In this document: piece by piece, positions 41,476 through 52,555 of the stretch | Position numbering within the stretch: the stretch's first letter is position 1 | Layout: every line of letters starts with the position of its first letter | Source: Prorocentrum cordatum | Lineage: Eukaryota; Sar; Dinophyceae; Prorocentrales; Prorocentraceae | Assembly (NCBI GenBank): GCA_963575745.1 | Contig: CAUYUJ010003425.1 | Location: forward strand, 93,501 to 157,500 | Length of the DNA stretch: 64,000 nucleotides | Direction of reading: 5' to 3' | Program-made: the position numbers and the translations under genes | The notes under the pieces: generated by a model | Database searches by the model: none | What the model was told of the DNA's origin: nothing | Seen by the model: the letters and a program-made list of their open reading frames with translations, nothing else

Positions 41476-42758
41476 CGGTCAGCGCCTGCGGCCCCGCCCC
41501 GCGATCAGCTTCGCCCAGAGGCGGAGGTGCAGGCGCCAGTTTTGTCACTAGATTCGAGCTCGTGCGAGAACGAGCCCGTCTCCAACATCTTCTTTGCGAA
41601 CGTCACGGCCATGGGTGACCGTGCGTGGACTCATTATCTAGATCTGTCAGCCAAGTTCGATATCTTGGGATGTGCGGAGACTCACGTGGGAGCGAGTCAG
41701 ATGCGTGCATGGGAGAGCAAAGCTCGACAGAAAAAAACTCAGGTTGATTGCTAACGCTGCCCGACCATCAGGACGGGGCAGCCAGGCGCAGGAGGATCGT
41801 GCCAATGAAGGAGGAGAGTGGGTACTCGCACGGGGCCACCTTCATGTCGAGCCGATCGCGGAGGCCAGGATGACGGGTGCGCTCAAGGCAGACGGCAGCG
41901 ACGCGCTGGATGGGTTCACCGCGTCGGTGCTGCACTTTCGGGGCTTCTCGATGGTGCTGCTGATTGTCTACTGTTTCTCATCTATTGGCCTCGCTGGCAA
42001 AAATATTTCAAGGTTGCACAAGATTGGAGGGCTGTTATCAGCCTTGCAGCTGCCGTGGATATGCTTGGGTGATTGGAACATGGAGCCAAGTGTTCTTTCT
42101 CAGAGTGGTTTTCTACGACAAGTTCAGGGACGAGTTGTGACTCCTGGCGTACAGGTCACGTGCGACTCGAGTGTGCAGGGCAGCCTGATCGACTACGCGG
42201 TAGTCTCCGAGGCCTCCCTGCCGTACCTCATCAAGCTGGAGGCCGTCATGGACGTGCCCTGGCGCCCGCACATAGGATTGGCTCTTTCCATACGTTCTTC
42301 TGGCCTTCAGCTTCTGACACGACGGCTAGAGTGTGCTGGTAGATTGCCCCAGGTTTCCCGCCCGATGGTGAAAGCGACCCCAGGATCCAAGGCCTCGGTG
42401 GCCAAGAAGAAGCAGGCGGCGCAAGCTGCCATTGCCGCGGGAAAGCGTTCTGAGAACTATCTGAGTCTCTTCGGGGACGCGTTGAATTCACAAAATGCTG
42501 GTTCTGTTTTTGTTGAAGGCCCTTCCCAGGACGAGGAAACCGACGTCCCTGGTGAGGGGGCCCCCCTTCCTGAATTTGAAGACGAGGAGGAGGATCCGTG
42601 GGCCAATGAGCCTAACTTTGGCGGTCCGTCCAGGCCTGATGAAAATGCTTGTGCGCTTGAATCCATCGTTGTCAATTCGGGGGTCTGTAGCTCTGGCGTG
42701 TCAGGTAGTCAGGTGAATGGTTACCCCACCAGCCACAGGGACCCCCCCCCCCCCCCCC
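41476..42758 (+). pseudogene. Retroelement endonuclease domain (EEP/APE type), frameshifted
   Basis: The frame of the upstream region continues after the TGA to the A7 run at 41731-41737, then moves to the next frame to the C17 run. Landmarks of the exonuclease-endonuclease-phosphatase fold appear in order: CAETHV with the metal-binding Glu (41677-41679); LGDWNMEP, the GDxN motif (42068-42079); SLIDY (42182-42196); and the PHIGL histidine (42269-42271) standing for the usual SDH. It would nick target DNA to prime reverse transcription. An acidic linker follows (EDEEEDPWANEP, about 42580). No catalytic position seems lost; only the frame is broken. Confidence 0.82.
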
Positions 42759-45590
42759 AGCCACAAGCAGTGGATCGGTGAGCCAGGTGGAGCCTGAACC
42801 CTCGGAAGTGCCACAAGAGAAGGTCGAGCCTAGCTTCCTCATCCCTGAAGATGTGTGGGAGCAGCACAGGCCCCTGCATCAAGGGGACGTTGCCCCTCCT
42901 GCCCCTGCTCACTTTCTCAACTCCGTAGCCTTTCGGCTCAATCCTGGCCATGTTCATTTCGTGAGCTCATGGTTTTCTCAATGGGTCAACACTGTCGAGG
43001 ATGTCATTTATGCTCATCATCAGGTCGTGCCATCTGGGGGCCCTCGACGGGGCACTGGATGTTCTTTCGTGGAAGAGTCAGTCAAGCAGAGCTCGCGATC
43101 TAGAGCTGCTCCTTTGAGAGATCAAGTTGCATGCTGGTGGAAACGTGTTGCATCTATCCTCTCGCAGTTCGAGCGGCATCGTGGGCGAGATAATGGTCGT
43201 TCTCAGTTGGTTCAGTTGCAGCAAGCAGCCAGGCACCTTGCTACCGAGAAGCCCGATGGAGTTGACAAGATTCTGTTGAGCCAAAAGGATGTTGGGATTC
43301 AAGTCTGGACGGGTTTGCTCCTGAACTTAGCTGACACGCGTGATGTGGTGATTGCTAGTTTTCAACAACAGGCGGACAAGCTCTCTAAACGTGCTCTGCG
43401 ACGGGCGGTGCGAGAGTCTTTGTGTGAATTTCGGTCTTGGATTACTTCTCAGGAGGCCCTGGGAACGCTGCACAGGAGTATGCGAGAAGAACCGCTACCA
43501 GTCGAGGAGGTTTGGTATGGCAGTACTGTTTTGGTGCACCCCAAGGATATCTTAGACCGTAAGGGCAAGCTATGGAAGGAGCTCTGGACATCTGCAGGTC
43601 GACGCGGAGGCTCGACGTGGAGGTGTTCTGCCGAAGCGTCAGAGCCGAGCGGTCGACGCGGTGGCTCAGCGCCATGTTTTGCCGAGGCGTCAGAGCTGAG
43701 CGGCGGGCGCTCCTCGAACCCAACCGTCTCTCCAGTTGCCAACGTTTTGTCGGGGGCCTCTCAGGCCACGCCATGTTTTGCTGAGGCGTCAGAGCCGAGC
43801 GCTGGGTGCTCCTCGAGCCCATGCGTCTCGCAAGTCGCCAACGTTTTGTCGGAGGCCCCTCAGGCCAAGCCATGTTTTGCTGGGGCGTCAGAGCCGAGCG
43901 CCGGGTGCTCCTCGAGCCCATGCGTCTCTCACGTTGCCAAGGTTGCGTCGGATACTCCATGCGCTGCGTCGGCAGGGTTAGAACGCATTGGGTTTGCTGG
44001 CGCTTCTCAAGAGGAACGACTTGCCGAAGCCTGTGCTGCCATCAAGGAGGCGGCACGCGACGAGCCCATGGAGCCCATCACCGCGGATCAAGTGCGTAGT
44101 ATGGCTCACCGCATGCGTGCCAAGACAGGACTAGGTGCAGATCGTCTCTCTCCGCTCGATGCGGAGCGGCTTCCGCAGGCTGGCCTTGAGGAGCTTGCGG
44201 AGCTGATGAACGTATGCGAAGCTACACTCACGTGGCCTCATCAGACGCAACTGGTAATCGGCAAATTGTTACCGAAGAAGGTGGAAGGAGATCGTGTTAT
44301 AGGGCTCATATGGATGATAGGTCGTGTCTGGTCGGGTATCCGCGAACAGCAAGTCAGAGATTGGTGTAGTCTTGTGGAGACGGAGCGGGATGCAGCCATA
44401 CAGGGTAATAGTTCTTTGGTGGAAGCCTTCCACTGCACGTTAGCTGACGAAATTGCGGGGTGGATGAAGCTTCCGACGGGGCACGGTATGTTAGATATTA
44501 AAGGGTTCTACGACGGCATCGAATGGGATTTCTTGGTGTTCGCGGCTCTTCGCATGGGATTTCCTCCAGTAGTATTATATATGGAATTGGCCCAGTGTGT
44601 TGCGGCGCGCACGTTGGAGCAATTCGGAGCAGTATGCGAACCATTCCTCGTTGATCGTAGTATGATCCAAGGGCTCAGGTCGGGCACCAGATTCGCGAAG
44701 TGCATGACTCATTATGTTATGGCTCGTATCTCTCGTACCCATCCTGCTCTCGGCCATCGCATATGGATCGACGACTTATCGCAGAGGATGTCGGGGTCCA
44801 GGCAGTCGGTCGTCAAGGGGGTCACTGCGTGTCTGGGGGCCACCTTTAATGAGCTGGTTAAGTGGCAATTGGATGTCTCGCCGAAGTCGATCGTGATTTG
44901 TTCCTTCCACGGAGATGCCAAGGAGATCGCCAAACGTTTGAAAGTTCAAGGGTTCACTGTTCGGCCGCAACTTCAGGGAGCTTATCTCGGGATTGACCAG
45001 GGAGGAGGCAGAAGGACGGCTCGGGCTACGCGCACTAAGAGAGTGGCCAAGCACGGTCGTATGCATGCTCGTGTCGGTCGGTATGCGCGCGCTTCACGTC
45101 AGTATACTATCACGTCCAGGCTTGAACGGCTCGGAGCACAGGCAGCAGGCAACTACGGGCAGGAGCTCCACGGCACCTTCGGCCAACGTCTTGTATCCTT
45201 TCGTAGGAGTTTGGCCGCCGCTGTTTCGTCTGGGGGCCGTGGTCGGTGTCTGGTGTCCACGCTTTCCATTAAAGCGCCTGGGCTGGATCCTGGAATCAGG
45301 TACCCTCAGCAATCCTTGCACCTTTGGCTCCAGCAGTGGTTCGCCCGTCCAGAGATTCGAGGACGTGTGCACAAGGCGTGGGCGCGGGTGGTTGGTCATT
45401 TCAAAAGCTTGCCCCCCCATCAGCGCTCTAGGTGGGCGAGGGGACCGATGTCCACGGCGATTTTGACTCTTCTTGAACGGGGATGGGATCCAGTATCACC
45501 AGTTTGCTGGATCATGGCCGACGGAACGGAGTGGAGGTTTCCTGAAGCTGGGTATTCGGACACCCCGGCTTTAAACGACACCAAGCTTTT
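42759..45590 (+). pseudogene. Retroelement reverse transcriptase region
   Basis: Open in one frame from the C17 run to the T6 run. After an N-terminal part of unknown role and three 33-residue repeats comes the RT core, about 44000-45000. Motif A is LDIKGFYDGIEW with the catalytic Asp at 44494. Motif B is QGLRSGTRFAK from 44668. Motif C is IWIDDLS with the two Asp codons at 44770-44775. Motif D resembles LDVSPKSIVICS. The active site is complete. The C-terminal part crosses the T6 run into the RNase H frame, where FNRSSERLAWASAERHF is a smoother continuation than the original frame. As a single product it would copy element RNA into DNA. Confidence 0.85.
43672..43968 (+). repeat. Three 99-bp in-frame repeats within the RT ORF
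   Basis: Units start at 43672, 43771 and 43870 and each encode 33 residues on the plan PCFAEASEPSAGCSSSPCVS followed by QVANVLSEAPQAK. Two shorter half-units (about RRGGS..AEASEPSG) precede them. The repeat keeps the frame and is Ser/Cys/Ala-rich. Similar material is not seen elsewhere in the window. Confidence 0.93.
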
Positions 45591-47231
45591 TTCCAGGATT
45601 TTAACAGATCGTCGGAGAGGCTCGCGTGGGCTTCTGCTGAGAGGCATTTTTGTGGGGAAGGTCTTGGGCAAGGCATGGATGTTGTATCTCTGCAGCGGCT
45701 TCTGAAGCACCTGGAGCAGCTTCCCCGCGGGCGCAGGCTCTCAGAGTTGTTATCGACGGTAGTTGCTGGAGGGTCGTGGCCGAGGCTCCGTCGAGCTGAG
45801 GCCTCCACCAAGGTCCAAGTATGTGCGCTGTGTCCTCGTTGCAAAAGACGCAATGAGTCACCTTTTCATCGAATATGGGAATGCGATCACAACGTCAATC
45901 ACCCTATCTATACCAAGTCGGACGAGGTGTATATGCAAGCGGCTTCTCAACATGAGTCTGCCCCAGCGTACTGGCTCCGTGGAGTCATGCCAGCACAGTG
46001 GACCGCGGTACCCGAGCCGCCTGATGAGGAGGTTTGGTTCCAGACGGGGCTCAACGATGGTGTTGCTGATGGAGTCTTAGGTCCTGGTGAGTGTACCAGG
46101 CCAGTGCTGCTCTTTGGCGACGCTAGTGGCGGGGCGGATTCATCAGACGGGAGGTTCAGACGTATCGGTCTCGGTCTCGCACAGATGGAAAGTGAAACGG
46201 ACCTCCAGCTGCAAGTATCCCTCTTTGGAGCTCTCCCAGGTGTTGTCCAGACGGTGCCCAGAGGTGAGCTGTATATCTTCTGGGTAGCCTTGCGGCTGAC
46301 GGAACAATATGTAACGTATGTGACAGACAACCAGATGGTGCACGAAGGTTGGTGGTCTCAGAAATATCGTCATCCAACTGGAGAGCACGCTGAGTTGTGG
46401 GCGAAGATAGGCTTGCTGTTTCATAACACGGGACGGCGACCTGAGCATGTGACAGTGTTATTCACGAACTCGCACCTGGAGGCCGAGGATGTCGTGCATC
46501 GAGCGGGCTCTTCTTGGATGACGGTTGGCAATGCAGCAGCGGACACTTTGGCAGGTGAAGGTGCGACCATAGCCCGTAGACCTGAAGCTGTCCGCACCGA
46601 CATTCCGGAAAAGGAGCGCGTGTTGTACCTTATCCGCATGAAGATTCTCAGGTCGCACCTCGACGCCATGGAGGCCGAGAAGACGCTGCAGCCGACCCCG
46701 CTGAACGGTCGGCACCCGAGGCGAGGAGCTCGGGGACGGAGGGAAGCGGTGGAGCTCGGTGAGCTTGCTGCTGCTGCTGCCGACCCTCCGCCCCCTCCCC
46801 CGCTTCCGAGTCAGAATATTCTGTCGGTCTTTGAGACGAGCCATGCCCTGTCGGAGTGTGGCAGGCGCTGTCTGCGGTGCCGTGGGTCCGCGTCGGCTGC
46901 GCGCGTCTCGGTCTGGCGTAAGTCTCCGTGTTTCAGGTTAGTTGCCCTTGATTGCTCCCTTCGTGCACTTCCTGAGGGGGCCACCATTCACATTGCTGGG
47001 GGGTTTGTGGACCCCTCCCATTGTATGAGGTTTCACGCCGATTTAAAGATTTGGTTTTGTGCGAGTTGTGGGATGTATGGGGACCAGCAGCTTTGCGGCC
47101 TCGGGAAGGCTTGTGTCCCCCGCCCCACCGCGACGAGGAGTGAATACCTTCGTTTGATTAAGTTGGGGCAGTGGCCCAAAGTCTACAGTAAAGCGGAATT
47201 AGCACGTAAAGCCCTGAAGAGGTGTAGGTGA
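45591..47231 (+). pseudogene. Retroelement C-terminus: zinc motif, RNase H, terminal zinc fingers
   Basis: In frame after the T6 run to TGA 47229-47231. First comes a CALCPRCKRRNESPFHRIWEC segment, a CxxCxxC..H..C binding pattern common downstream of LINE RTs. Then a full RNase H: FGDASGG (Asp 46119), PRGELYIFW (Glu 46266), VTDNQM (Asp 46326) and NAAADTLAG (Asp 46542). The end has two Cys-rich groups (SECGRRCLRC; then HCMRFH, FCASCG, LCGLGKAC). RNase H would remove template RNA. Because all four acidic residues are kept, the domain looks functional, with only the frame link broken. Confidence 0.85.
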
Positions 47232-47252
47232 TGAGTGGAAGGACTACGTCCA

Positions 47253-47310
47253 GGGACTCCAACTCCAACTCCAACTCCAACTCCTCCTCCTCCTCCTCCT
47301 CCTCCTACCC
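47253..47310 (+). repeat. (AACTCC)n and (TCC)n at the retroelement 3' side
   Basis: Five CCAACT units, then about eight TCC units, starting 20 bp after the stop codon. It could be the element's tail or its insertion site. 47311-47620 is unassigned. Confidence 0.85.
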
Positions 47311-47629
47311 TAACAAGGGTTCCTCGTTGGTGCCTGCGCCCTCCGGCGTCAGCTGGCCCACCCCGTCCCGCGGCGGCCGGCTGAAGCCGAACATCCGCCG
47401 CCGGGGCTTCGACGGCTTGGCCTCGTCGCCCTTGGGGGAAGCTTTGGGTCCTCCTCCCTGCATCCCTTGTCCTTACCTATACGACCACCCTGCGGGTGAT
47501 AAGGAGGTTGGGGGGGGGCAGCAATGGGCAACAGTGGTGACTGTTGTTCTGACGATGCCTGTGGTGCGCAGTCTAGTGCGTAGTGTGATTGTCATCGTGA
47601 GCGTGATGTGATGTGGCGATGTTGACGAA

Positions 47630-47850
47630 GCGCACTCGACATATCGATGTGCATGTCGATTTGCTTTTCGATCTGCATGTCGATTTGCATGTCGACTTGC
47701 ATTGGAAAGCTCGCCGCAGGCGCCAATTTTTCAATACGCAACCCACGGCGCCTGACGATTTGCATTCGGATGTGCATGTCGATTTACATTTCGATGTGCC
47801 TTTCGGTTTGCATGTCGGTTTGCATGTAGACTTGTATTGGATAGCTCGCC
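47630..47850 (+). repeat. GCATGTCGATTT 12-bp minisatellite
   Basis: Two blocks of TGCATGTCGATT-type units (47636-47705 and 47758-47840), each closed by TGTATTGGATAGCTCGCCGCAG or TGCATTGGAAAGCTCGCCGCAG. The block plus closing sequence is therefore a ~130-bp duplication. Confidence 0.85.
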
Positions 47851-47859
47851 GCAGCCACG

Positions 47860-48150
47860 GCGGGACACCGGCGGGACACCAGCGGGACACCGCGGGCCAC
47901 CGTTTGACGGGAGGAGCATCATTTGGTCCGGCCGCGGCCCAGCCACAGGAGGACTTCGGGACACCAGCGGGACACCGGCGGGACACCGCGGGGCTCCGGC
48001 CGCCGGAGGAGTTACGTTTGGTCCGCCCGCGGCCCAGCCACAGGAGGATTTCGGAACACCGGCGGGACACCGCGGGGCACCGGCCGCCGGAGGAGTTACA
48101 TTTGGTCTGGCCGCGGCCCAGCCACAGGAGGACTTCCTCTCGCCCGCCCA
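47860..48150 (+). repeat. ~88-bp tandem repeat with GGCGGGACACC
   Basis: GCGGCCCAGCCACAGGAGGA recurs at about 47933, 48025 and 48113, separated by GGCGGGACACCGCGGG units and TTTGGTC(C/T)G. Three copies. Confidence 0.85.
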
Positions 48151-48274
48151 CGCATCTTCGCCTCGCCCGCACGCACGCACGGCGCGCACGACACGAACCC
48201 GAAACCGAAATCGATTTCCCGGTAGAGGGGGTCTCCGTTTGACGTCGGACTCACCCCCCAACCTCCAATAAATA

Positions 48275-48810
48275 AATCCTCTCTATCGCTCCCCCAGACA
48301 TTTCCGTAGGGCGAGCTGGGCGTTTCGCCTGAGACTTCCTCGCCACGTATGGTCCTGAAGCTTGACATGTGCAACAATTTCACGGATGGAAGGCGGGTGG
48401 TTTTCCATGTGTGGTTCTCGCTTTAGCGCCACACGCATTCGTCATGACGAGTCTACAACCGCTTGAAGGATCTAGCATGGTTGAATTCCGAGGAATGGTG
48501 TGATGGCATGGCTTGGCGATATCAGGACGCGACTGTCACGTCGATACGAGTCGTTCAAGCCCCAGGAATGGCGTTTCGGTACGATTTGGGATTGTCAAGA
48601 CGCAGCAGTCACGTTGATTCGCGGCGCTGAAATTCCAAAAACAGCGTTTTGGCAATACTGGAGATTATCAAACGGTTGTCTTCCAATGGGGCACGAACAC
48701 GAAGGACAATAAATTTGTGTAGGATTCTGAAAAAAAAGGGAGAATATTTATGACAACATCGCTAATACGGTTTAAGTTTACACTGTTCCCCCTGATCCTC
48801 CTCATCGTCC
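48275..48810 (+). repeat. Composite repeat, copy 3
   Basis: Head with CTATCGCTCCCCCAGACATT and GGGCGTTTCGCCTGAGACTT, one ~82-bp unit (GTGGTTCTCGCTTTAGCGCC), then ~78-bp units with CAAGACGCAGCAGTCACGTTG, CAACATCGCTAATACGG and TTTAAGTTTACACTG, leading to (CTC)n. Shorter than the other two copies. Confidence 0.75.
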
Positions 48811-48829
48811 TCCTCCTCTGCTTTCTCTT

Positions 48830-48995
48830 CTCTCTCCCTCCTCCTCCTCCTCCTCCTCCTCCTCCGCCTCCTCCTCCTCCTCCGCCTCCTCCTCTTCATC
48901 CTCCTCCTCTGCTTATTATTCTCAATATTATTCCACTTCTTCGTCCGCCTCCACCTCCTCCTCCTCCTCCTCCTCGTCCCTCCTCCTTGCCCTCC
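48830..48995 (+). repeat. (CTC)n microsatellite
   Basis: Two CTC runs separated by TTATTATTCTCAATATTATTCC. 48996-49109 shows nothing recognised. Confidence 0.95.
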
Positions 48996-49109
48996 TTCGA
49001 CGGATACTGTATACAACACATTTTATACGTGCACACACATGGAAACTCGTGGGCGTTCGTCCTCCGACCTACCACCCAGGCACGGTCACAGGCGTTCCCG
49101 GCAACTGCT

Positions 49110-49340
49110 GTACAATATTTCTACTTCGCGCGCGCGGGGGGCGGCCTCTAGGGGCCCCCGGACGCAAGGTAGCCCGGCCAGGTCCCCGGCAGGGTCGGGC
49201 CAGAGATGGTTTTCCTCCTGGGCGCGGCTTTCAGGCGCCCCAGAACGATCCAAGAGGGCCCCAAGAGGCGCCCGAGACGGTCCAAGAGGGCTCCGAATCG
49301 TCGAACGATCGGCACCGCATTGACAGCAACACCCCGGCAA
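49110..49340 (+). repeat. Dispersed repeat with CGCGCGCGGGG core, copy 2, plus CCAAGAGG units
   Basis: Matches 6143-6235 at ACAATATTTCTACTTCGCGC and CCCCCGGACGCAAG, and like that copy is followed after about 100 bp by CCAAGAGG units. The arrangement is therefore duplicated as a whole. Confidence 0.55.
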
Positions 49341-49559
49341 ACGACGGCGGCGAGGCTGCCGCCTGCGTCGACTCCGCCGCCGTTTTCCTCCGTCTCGGGC
49401 GGGCCCCACCGAGCCCCTGCAAACGGGGAGTCAGTAAACGGGGCGGTGGGCAACAGGGCCTTTACCTCGCACCAGTGCGTGTTAAATCGGGACGACAAAA
49501 ACGCCGACACATCATCATAGTAGCTCTGGGCGGGGGGGTACCTCGCTCGCATGCGCGGC
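49341..49559 (-). other. Unassigned, possibly 3' end of the decayed retroelement
   Basis: A minus-strand open frame continues here (for example the SYYDDVSAFLSSRF region near 49520) but no motif ties it to the element. Confidence 0.3.
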
Positions 49560-52319
49560 AAAGCAACTCTTTGACAACACCATTGGAAACGCAACCTCAG
49601 CTACCAGCCCGTTCACTAAAGCCCCATTTGCAAGGGCTTGGCCCTCGCCCTGCGCGCGGGACCGCAGCAAGCCTGGACCCTCCAGCTCGGCGCCAGGCAA
49701 GCCCGCGGCCTGCGCGGCGCAGAAATACTGGCCGCGCAGGCCGCCTCACGCGGTCCCCGAAGCAGGGGCACACCAGCGCGCGGCCGACGCAGACGACCAG
49801 GACGCCGTCGCAGGCGGGGCAGAAGACCTCCTCGTCTGCCAACTGCACCCACAGACGCCTCTGCAGGGCCGCGCCTGCAGCCAGGCGCCAGCGCAAGGCA
49901 CACTCACCAGAGAGAGGTGCCCCCTGGTGGCTAGGCAGGACCGTTCCCAGAGCTGTCAGAGAATCCTATCTGGTCGCCGCGGAGGTTCGCGTTTACCGAC
50001 GGAGGGAGCCGGGCGTTGTGGGACAGCGTCGGAGTGGCCCGCCTGGACATGTCGCGCGTCGGCTGAGCGCCGCGATGGCCGCGCGAGAGGCCGGGTAGGC
50101 GGGGGGCGCGCGCCGCCCCGCGGAGCGCAGCCCCAGGCCGCTTGCCTTGAGGGCTAGACGCGCCTGCACCCAAGAATCGCCAGCGGGGGAGCTGCCGCAG
50201 CGTTGCTCGACGCTGCAGGGCCGCACAGCGCGTCGTCGATGATCACCAGGGCCTTCGTTTGCGCCGTTGGCAGCACGACCCGCGCTGAGTAGCTCAGCCT
50301 GCAATACCCGGCGCACTGTCGCAGCAGGCAGAGTGCGACTTGGGCGTGCTTCCAGGGGCTCCGTCGCTTTGTCAACTCCTTTCTGCGCACGCTCGCAGAA
50401 GGCGTCGCTGCCGACGGCGCGCCCAAGAGTTCGAAGCAGCCGTCTTTGCGCAGGCGGAAGCCAGCGGGGAAGGCGTCCAGGTCCACCTCGCTGTCGCTGC
50501 CGCCTGCGGGAACTGCCTCGCACTTTCCTGGCCCCGTCCCGTGCTGAGGCAGACGCCCACCACCGCCAGCTCGCCGACCAGCAAGTGGAGGAGGCGCGCA
50601 CCGGCTCGCAAGTCGCCACCAGGAAGAAAAGTCAAGTCGACGGCGCCCTTAACGGCAGGGGCGGGCGGGCTGGCGGATGGCCCCCTCGGCGGCGCGCCGC
50701 AGGAACGCTCGGCGGTCCCAAATGTTGAAGGCGCTGCTGAAGTCCAGTTTGACAAACACAGTATGCCTGCTGTTCGCGTTGCGCGAAAAGTTGTTGGGGG
50801 AGACGTGGACCGCGGCCTCGCAGCCGCCTGGGAGGGCGACGCCGACCTGCAGGGGAGCGAGTCGGTCTCGGGCGGCGTCAGAGACCTGGCCGCAAATTCA
50901 TGTCGCCACCAAGCGCAGCACGGTCTTCCCAACGGCCACTGGTCGACGGCCGCCGTATTTCATGTGCAGAGCGACCAGCGAAGCGCCGGCCAGGTAGTCC
51001 GCCACGAGTGGGGGCGCTTGGCCCTTGGCGAGGAGTTTGGCCAGACCGAGCAGCTGCACTGCTGCAGCACCTCGTCGCGGTGCGCGGCCGTCTGCACAGG
51101 CAGGAGGGGCTCGGGGCGGACCCGCAAGGAGAAGCCCGCACCTCGCGCTCGCCCGAGGCAGCGTCAAGCTGGGGCGCTGCGGCAGCGCTGACTGCGGAGA
51201 AGCTGCCTGGGTCGACGGGCCGCTGGCTGCGCGGATGCTTCTGCCGCATCTGCTCCAGCATCTGCCGCGGTAAACTCCACGGGAGGCGTGCTGGTGAGTG
51301 CCCTGCAGTTTTGGGCGTACTGCGCGTCCGCCGCGAGTTCCAGGCAGCGCTGCGCTCTGTGCCGCGCGGGACGGTTTCTCGTTGCCGCGCCAGCCCGCAG
51401 CCTCTGCCCAGAGCGAGGAGCGCCGTCCCTCCAGCCATCTGCGGCAAAAGTTGTTGGTCACCGCCTCCGCTGCGGTCCAGCTGCTGCGACCCCCGCGCGC
51501 GTGCGGGCGGAGAACACACTTAGGCAGCATAACGAACGGGTGCCCTGCCTCGTCCGTGTTGTGATACACGGCAAGCGCCGCCGCTTGCGTCAGGCACCGT
51601 GCCCAGAGCTCCCGCGCCACCTTGGGCACGTAGTGCTTAGGGCTCGCCCATCGGGAGGAAACCTCATGCCAGGTGGGTAAGTTGCGCGACCAGGGGGCGC
51701 CGTCGTCGACGGCAGGAGCGGCGTCTGCAGCTACGGCTCTTGCAGCAGGCCCGCACCTTGGGCAGATGCTCCCAAAGCGCGTGTGCAGGCAAGGCTGGTA
51801 CACGCCACACTGCATGGGACAAGCGGTGGTCCTGGGCACTGGTGGGAGACTTGGGTAAAGACCCGCGCCATGCTCGTTCAGACGTGGCCGCATGGATTGG
51901 TGGTCCGCCCACCCGGCCGAGGCGGCGGCGTCGGCCCGAGGGCAACTTGGGACTGGGCAGCACACCCGGGCGCGGCGGGCGCGGCGCCGAGGAGGAGCGT
52001 CAGCCGTTGCCCCTGGGGTGCCCCTGAGCCTGTCCCTCCGATCGGTGCCCTGCCTTTCCTCGCTGCCCCTCCGCGCTCCCGCGCGAGATTCACCGCGCGC
52101 GGGCGTCCCTCCCCTGGGGGCGGACCTCGCCAGACGGGCCCTAAAGGCGGACATCCCGCGCCGCCGCCACCCGCCATCGCCGTCCGTCCTCGGTAGTCGT
52201 CCGCCGTCGCCGTCGTCATCGCCCGTCGTCGATATCGCTGTCCCGTCCGTCGTCCGTCCGTCCGTGTCTGCTTGTCGCCAGTCGCCCGCCCGCCCGCCGC
52301 CCGCTCGCCTGGTGAGCAC
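49560..52319 (-). pseudogene. Decayed retroelement of a second type (zinc-finger + RT)
   Basis: Read from 52319 downwards. A Cys/His segment (CCPVPSC..W..H..H, then CGVYQPCLHTRFGSICPRC) lies near 51960-51760. A spacer with at least one frameshift follows. Then comes LAKGQAPPLVADYLAGASLV..YGGRRPVAVGKTVLRLVAT, the conserved lead-in to this RT type, to a TGA (50898-50900) where Trp is expected. The same frame continues ICGQVSDAARD..GVALPGG to motif A VKLDFSSAFN (Asp 50742-50744). Motif B and the YxDD box are missing: about 20 residues later the sequence resumes at VDLTF, then DLDAFPAGFRLRKDGCFELLGAP, CLLRQCAGYCRLSYSARVV and a terminal Cys region (FCPACDG..). Frame changes are numerous. Clearly inactive. 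Family recognition is from memory of dinoflagellate RT proteins. Confidence 0.78.
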
Positions 52320-52385
52320 AGGGATGCATGGTGGTGGCGTCAGCGTCGTAAGGCTTCGGATTACGCACAGACAACTCCCCCAGGC

Positions 52386-52555
52386 TGTCCCAGCTGGCCT
52401 CAGCAGGCCTCCCTAGCAGTCCAGGGCGGTCTCAACACCCCAACCAACCCTGCTGGGGCGCGGAGCGCCCCAGGGGCGCCGCCGGGGGCGGCGCCACGGT
52501 GTTTAGACCGCCCCGGACTGCTAGGGAGGCCTGTCGAGGCCAGCTGGGACTGCCT
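52386..52555. mobile_element. Foldback element with double-hairpin core, copy 2
   Basis: Arms of about 55 bp (GTCCCAGCTGGCCTC..AGGCCTCCCTAGCAGTCC..GGCGGTCT and inverse) differ at only a few positions. The core is CTGGGGCGC-GGA-GCGCCCCAG followed by GGCGCCGCC-GGG-GGCGGCGCC. The core layout and GGA loop match copy 1, while the arms differ, so the core rather than the arms defines the family. Confidence 0.8.

Larger units (their letters stand above)
40174..47231 (+). mobile_element. Non-LTR-type retroelement (zinc ribbon - endonuclease - RT - RNase H)
   Basis: One coding unit of about 7 kb split by an in-frame TGA (41473-41475) and frameshifts at A7 (41731-41737), C17 (42742-42758) and T6 (45587-45592). 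Domain order and content fit an endonuclease-type LINE with RNase H. Neither LTRs nor a poly(A) tail are visible; the 3' side meets an (AACTCC)n tract. All catalytic residues that can be checked in the endonuclease, RT and RNase H are present, so it was active recently, or it is intact and the frameshifts are sequence errors. Confidence 0.88.
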
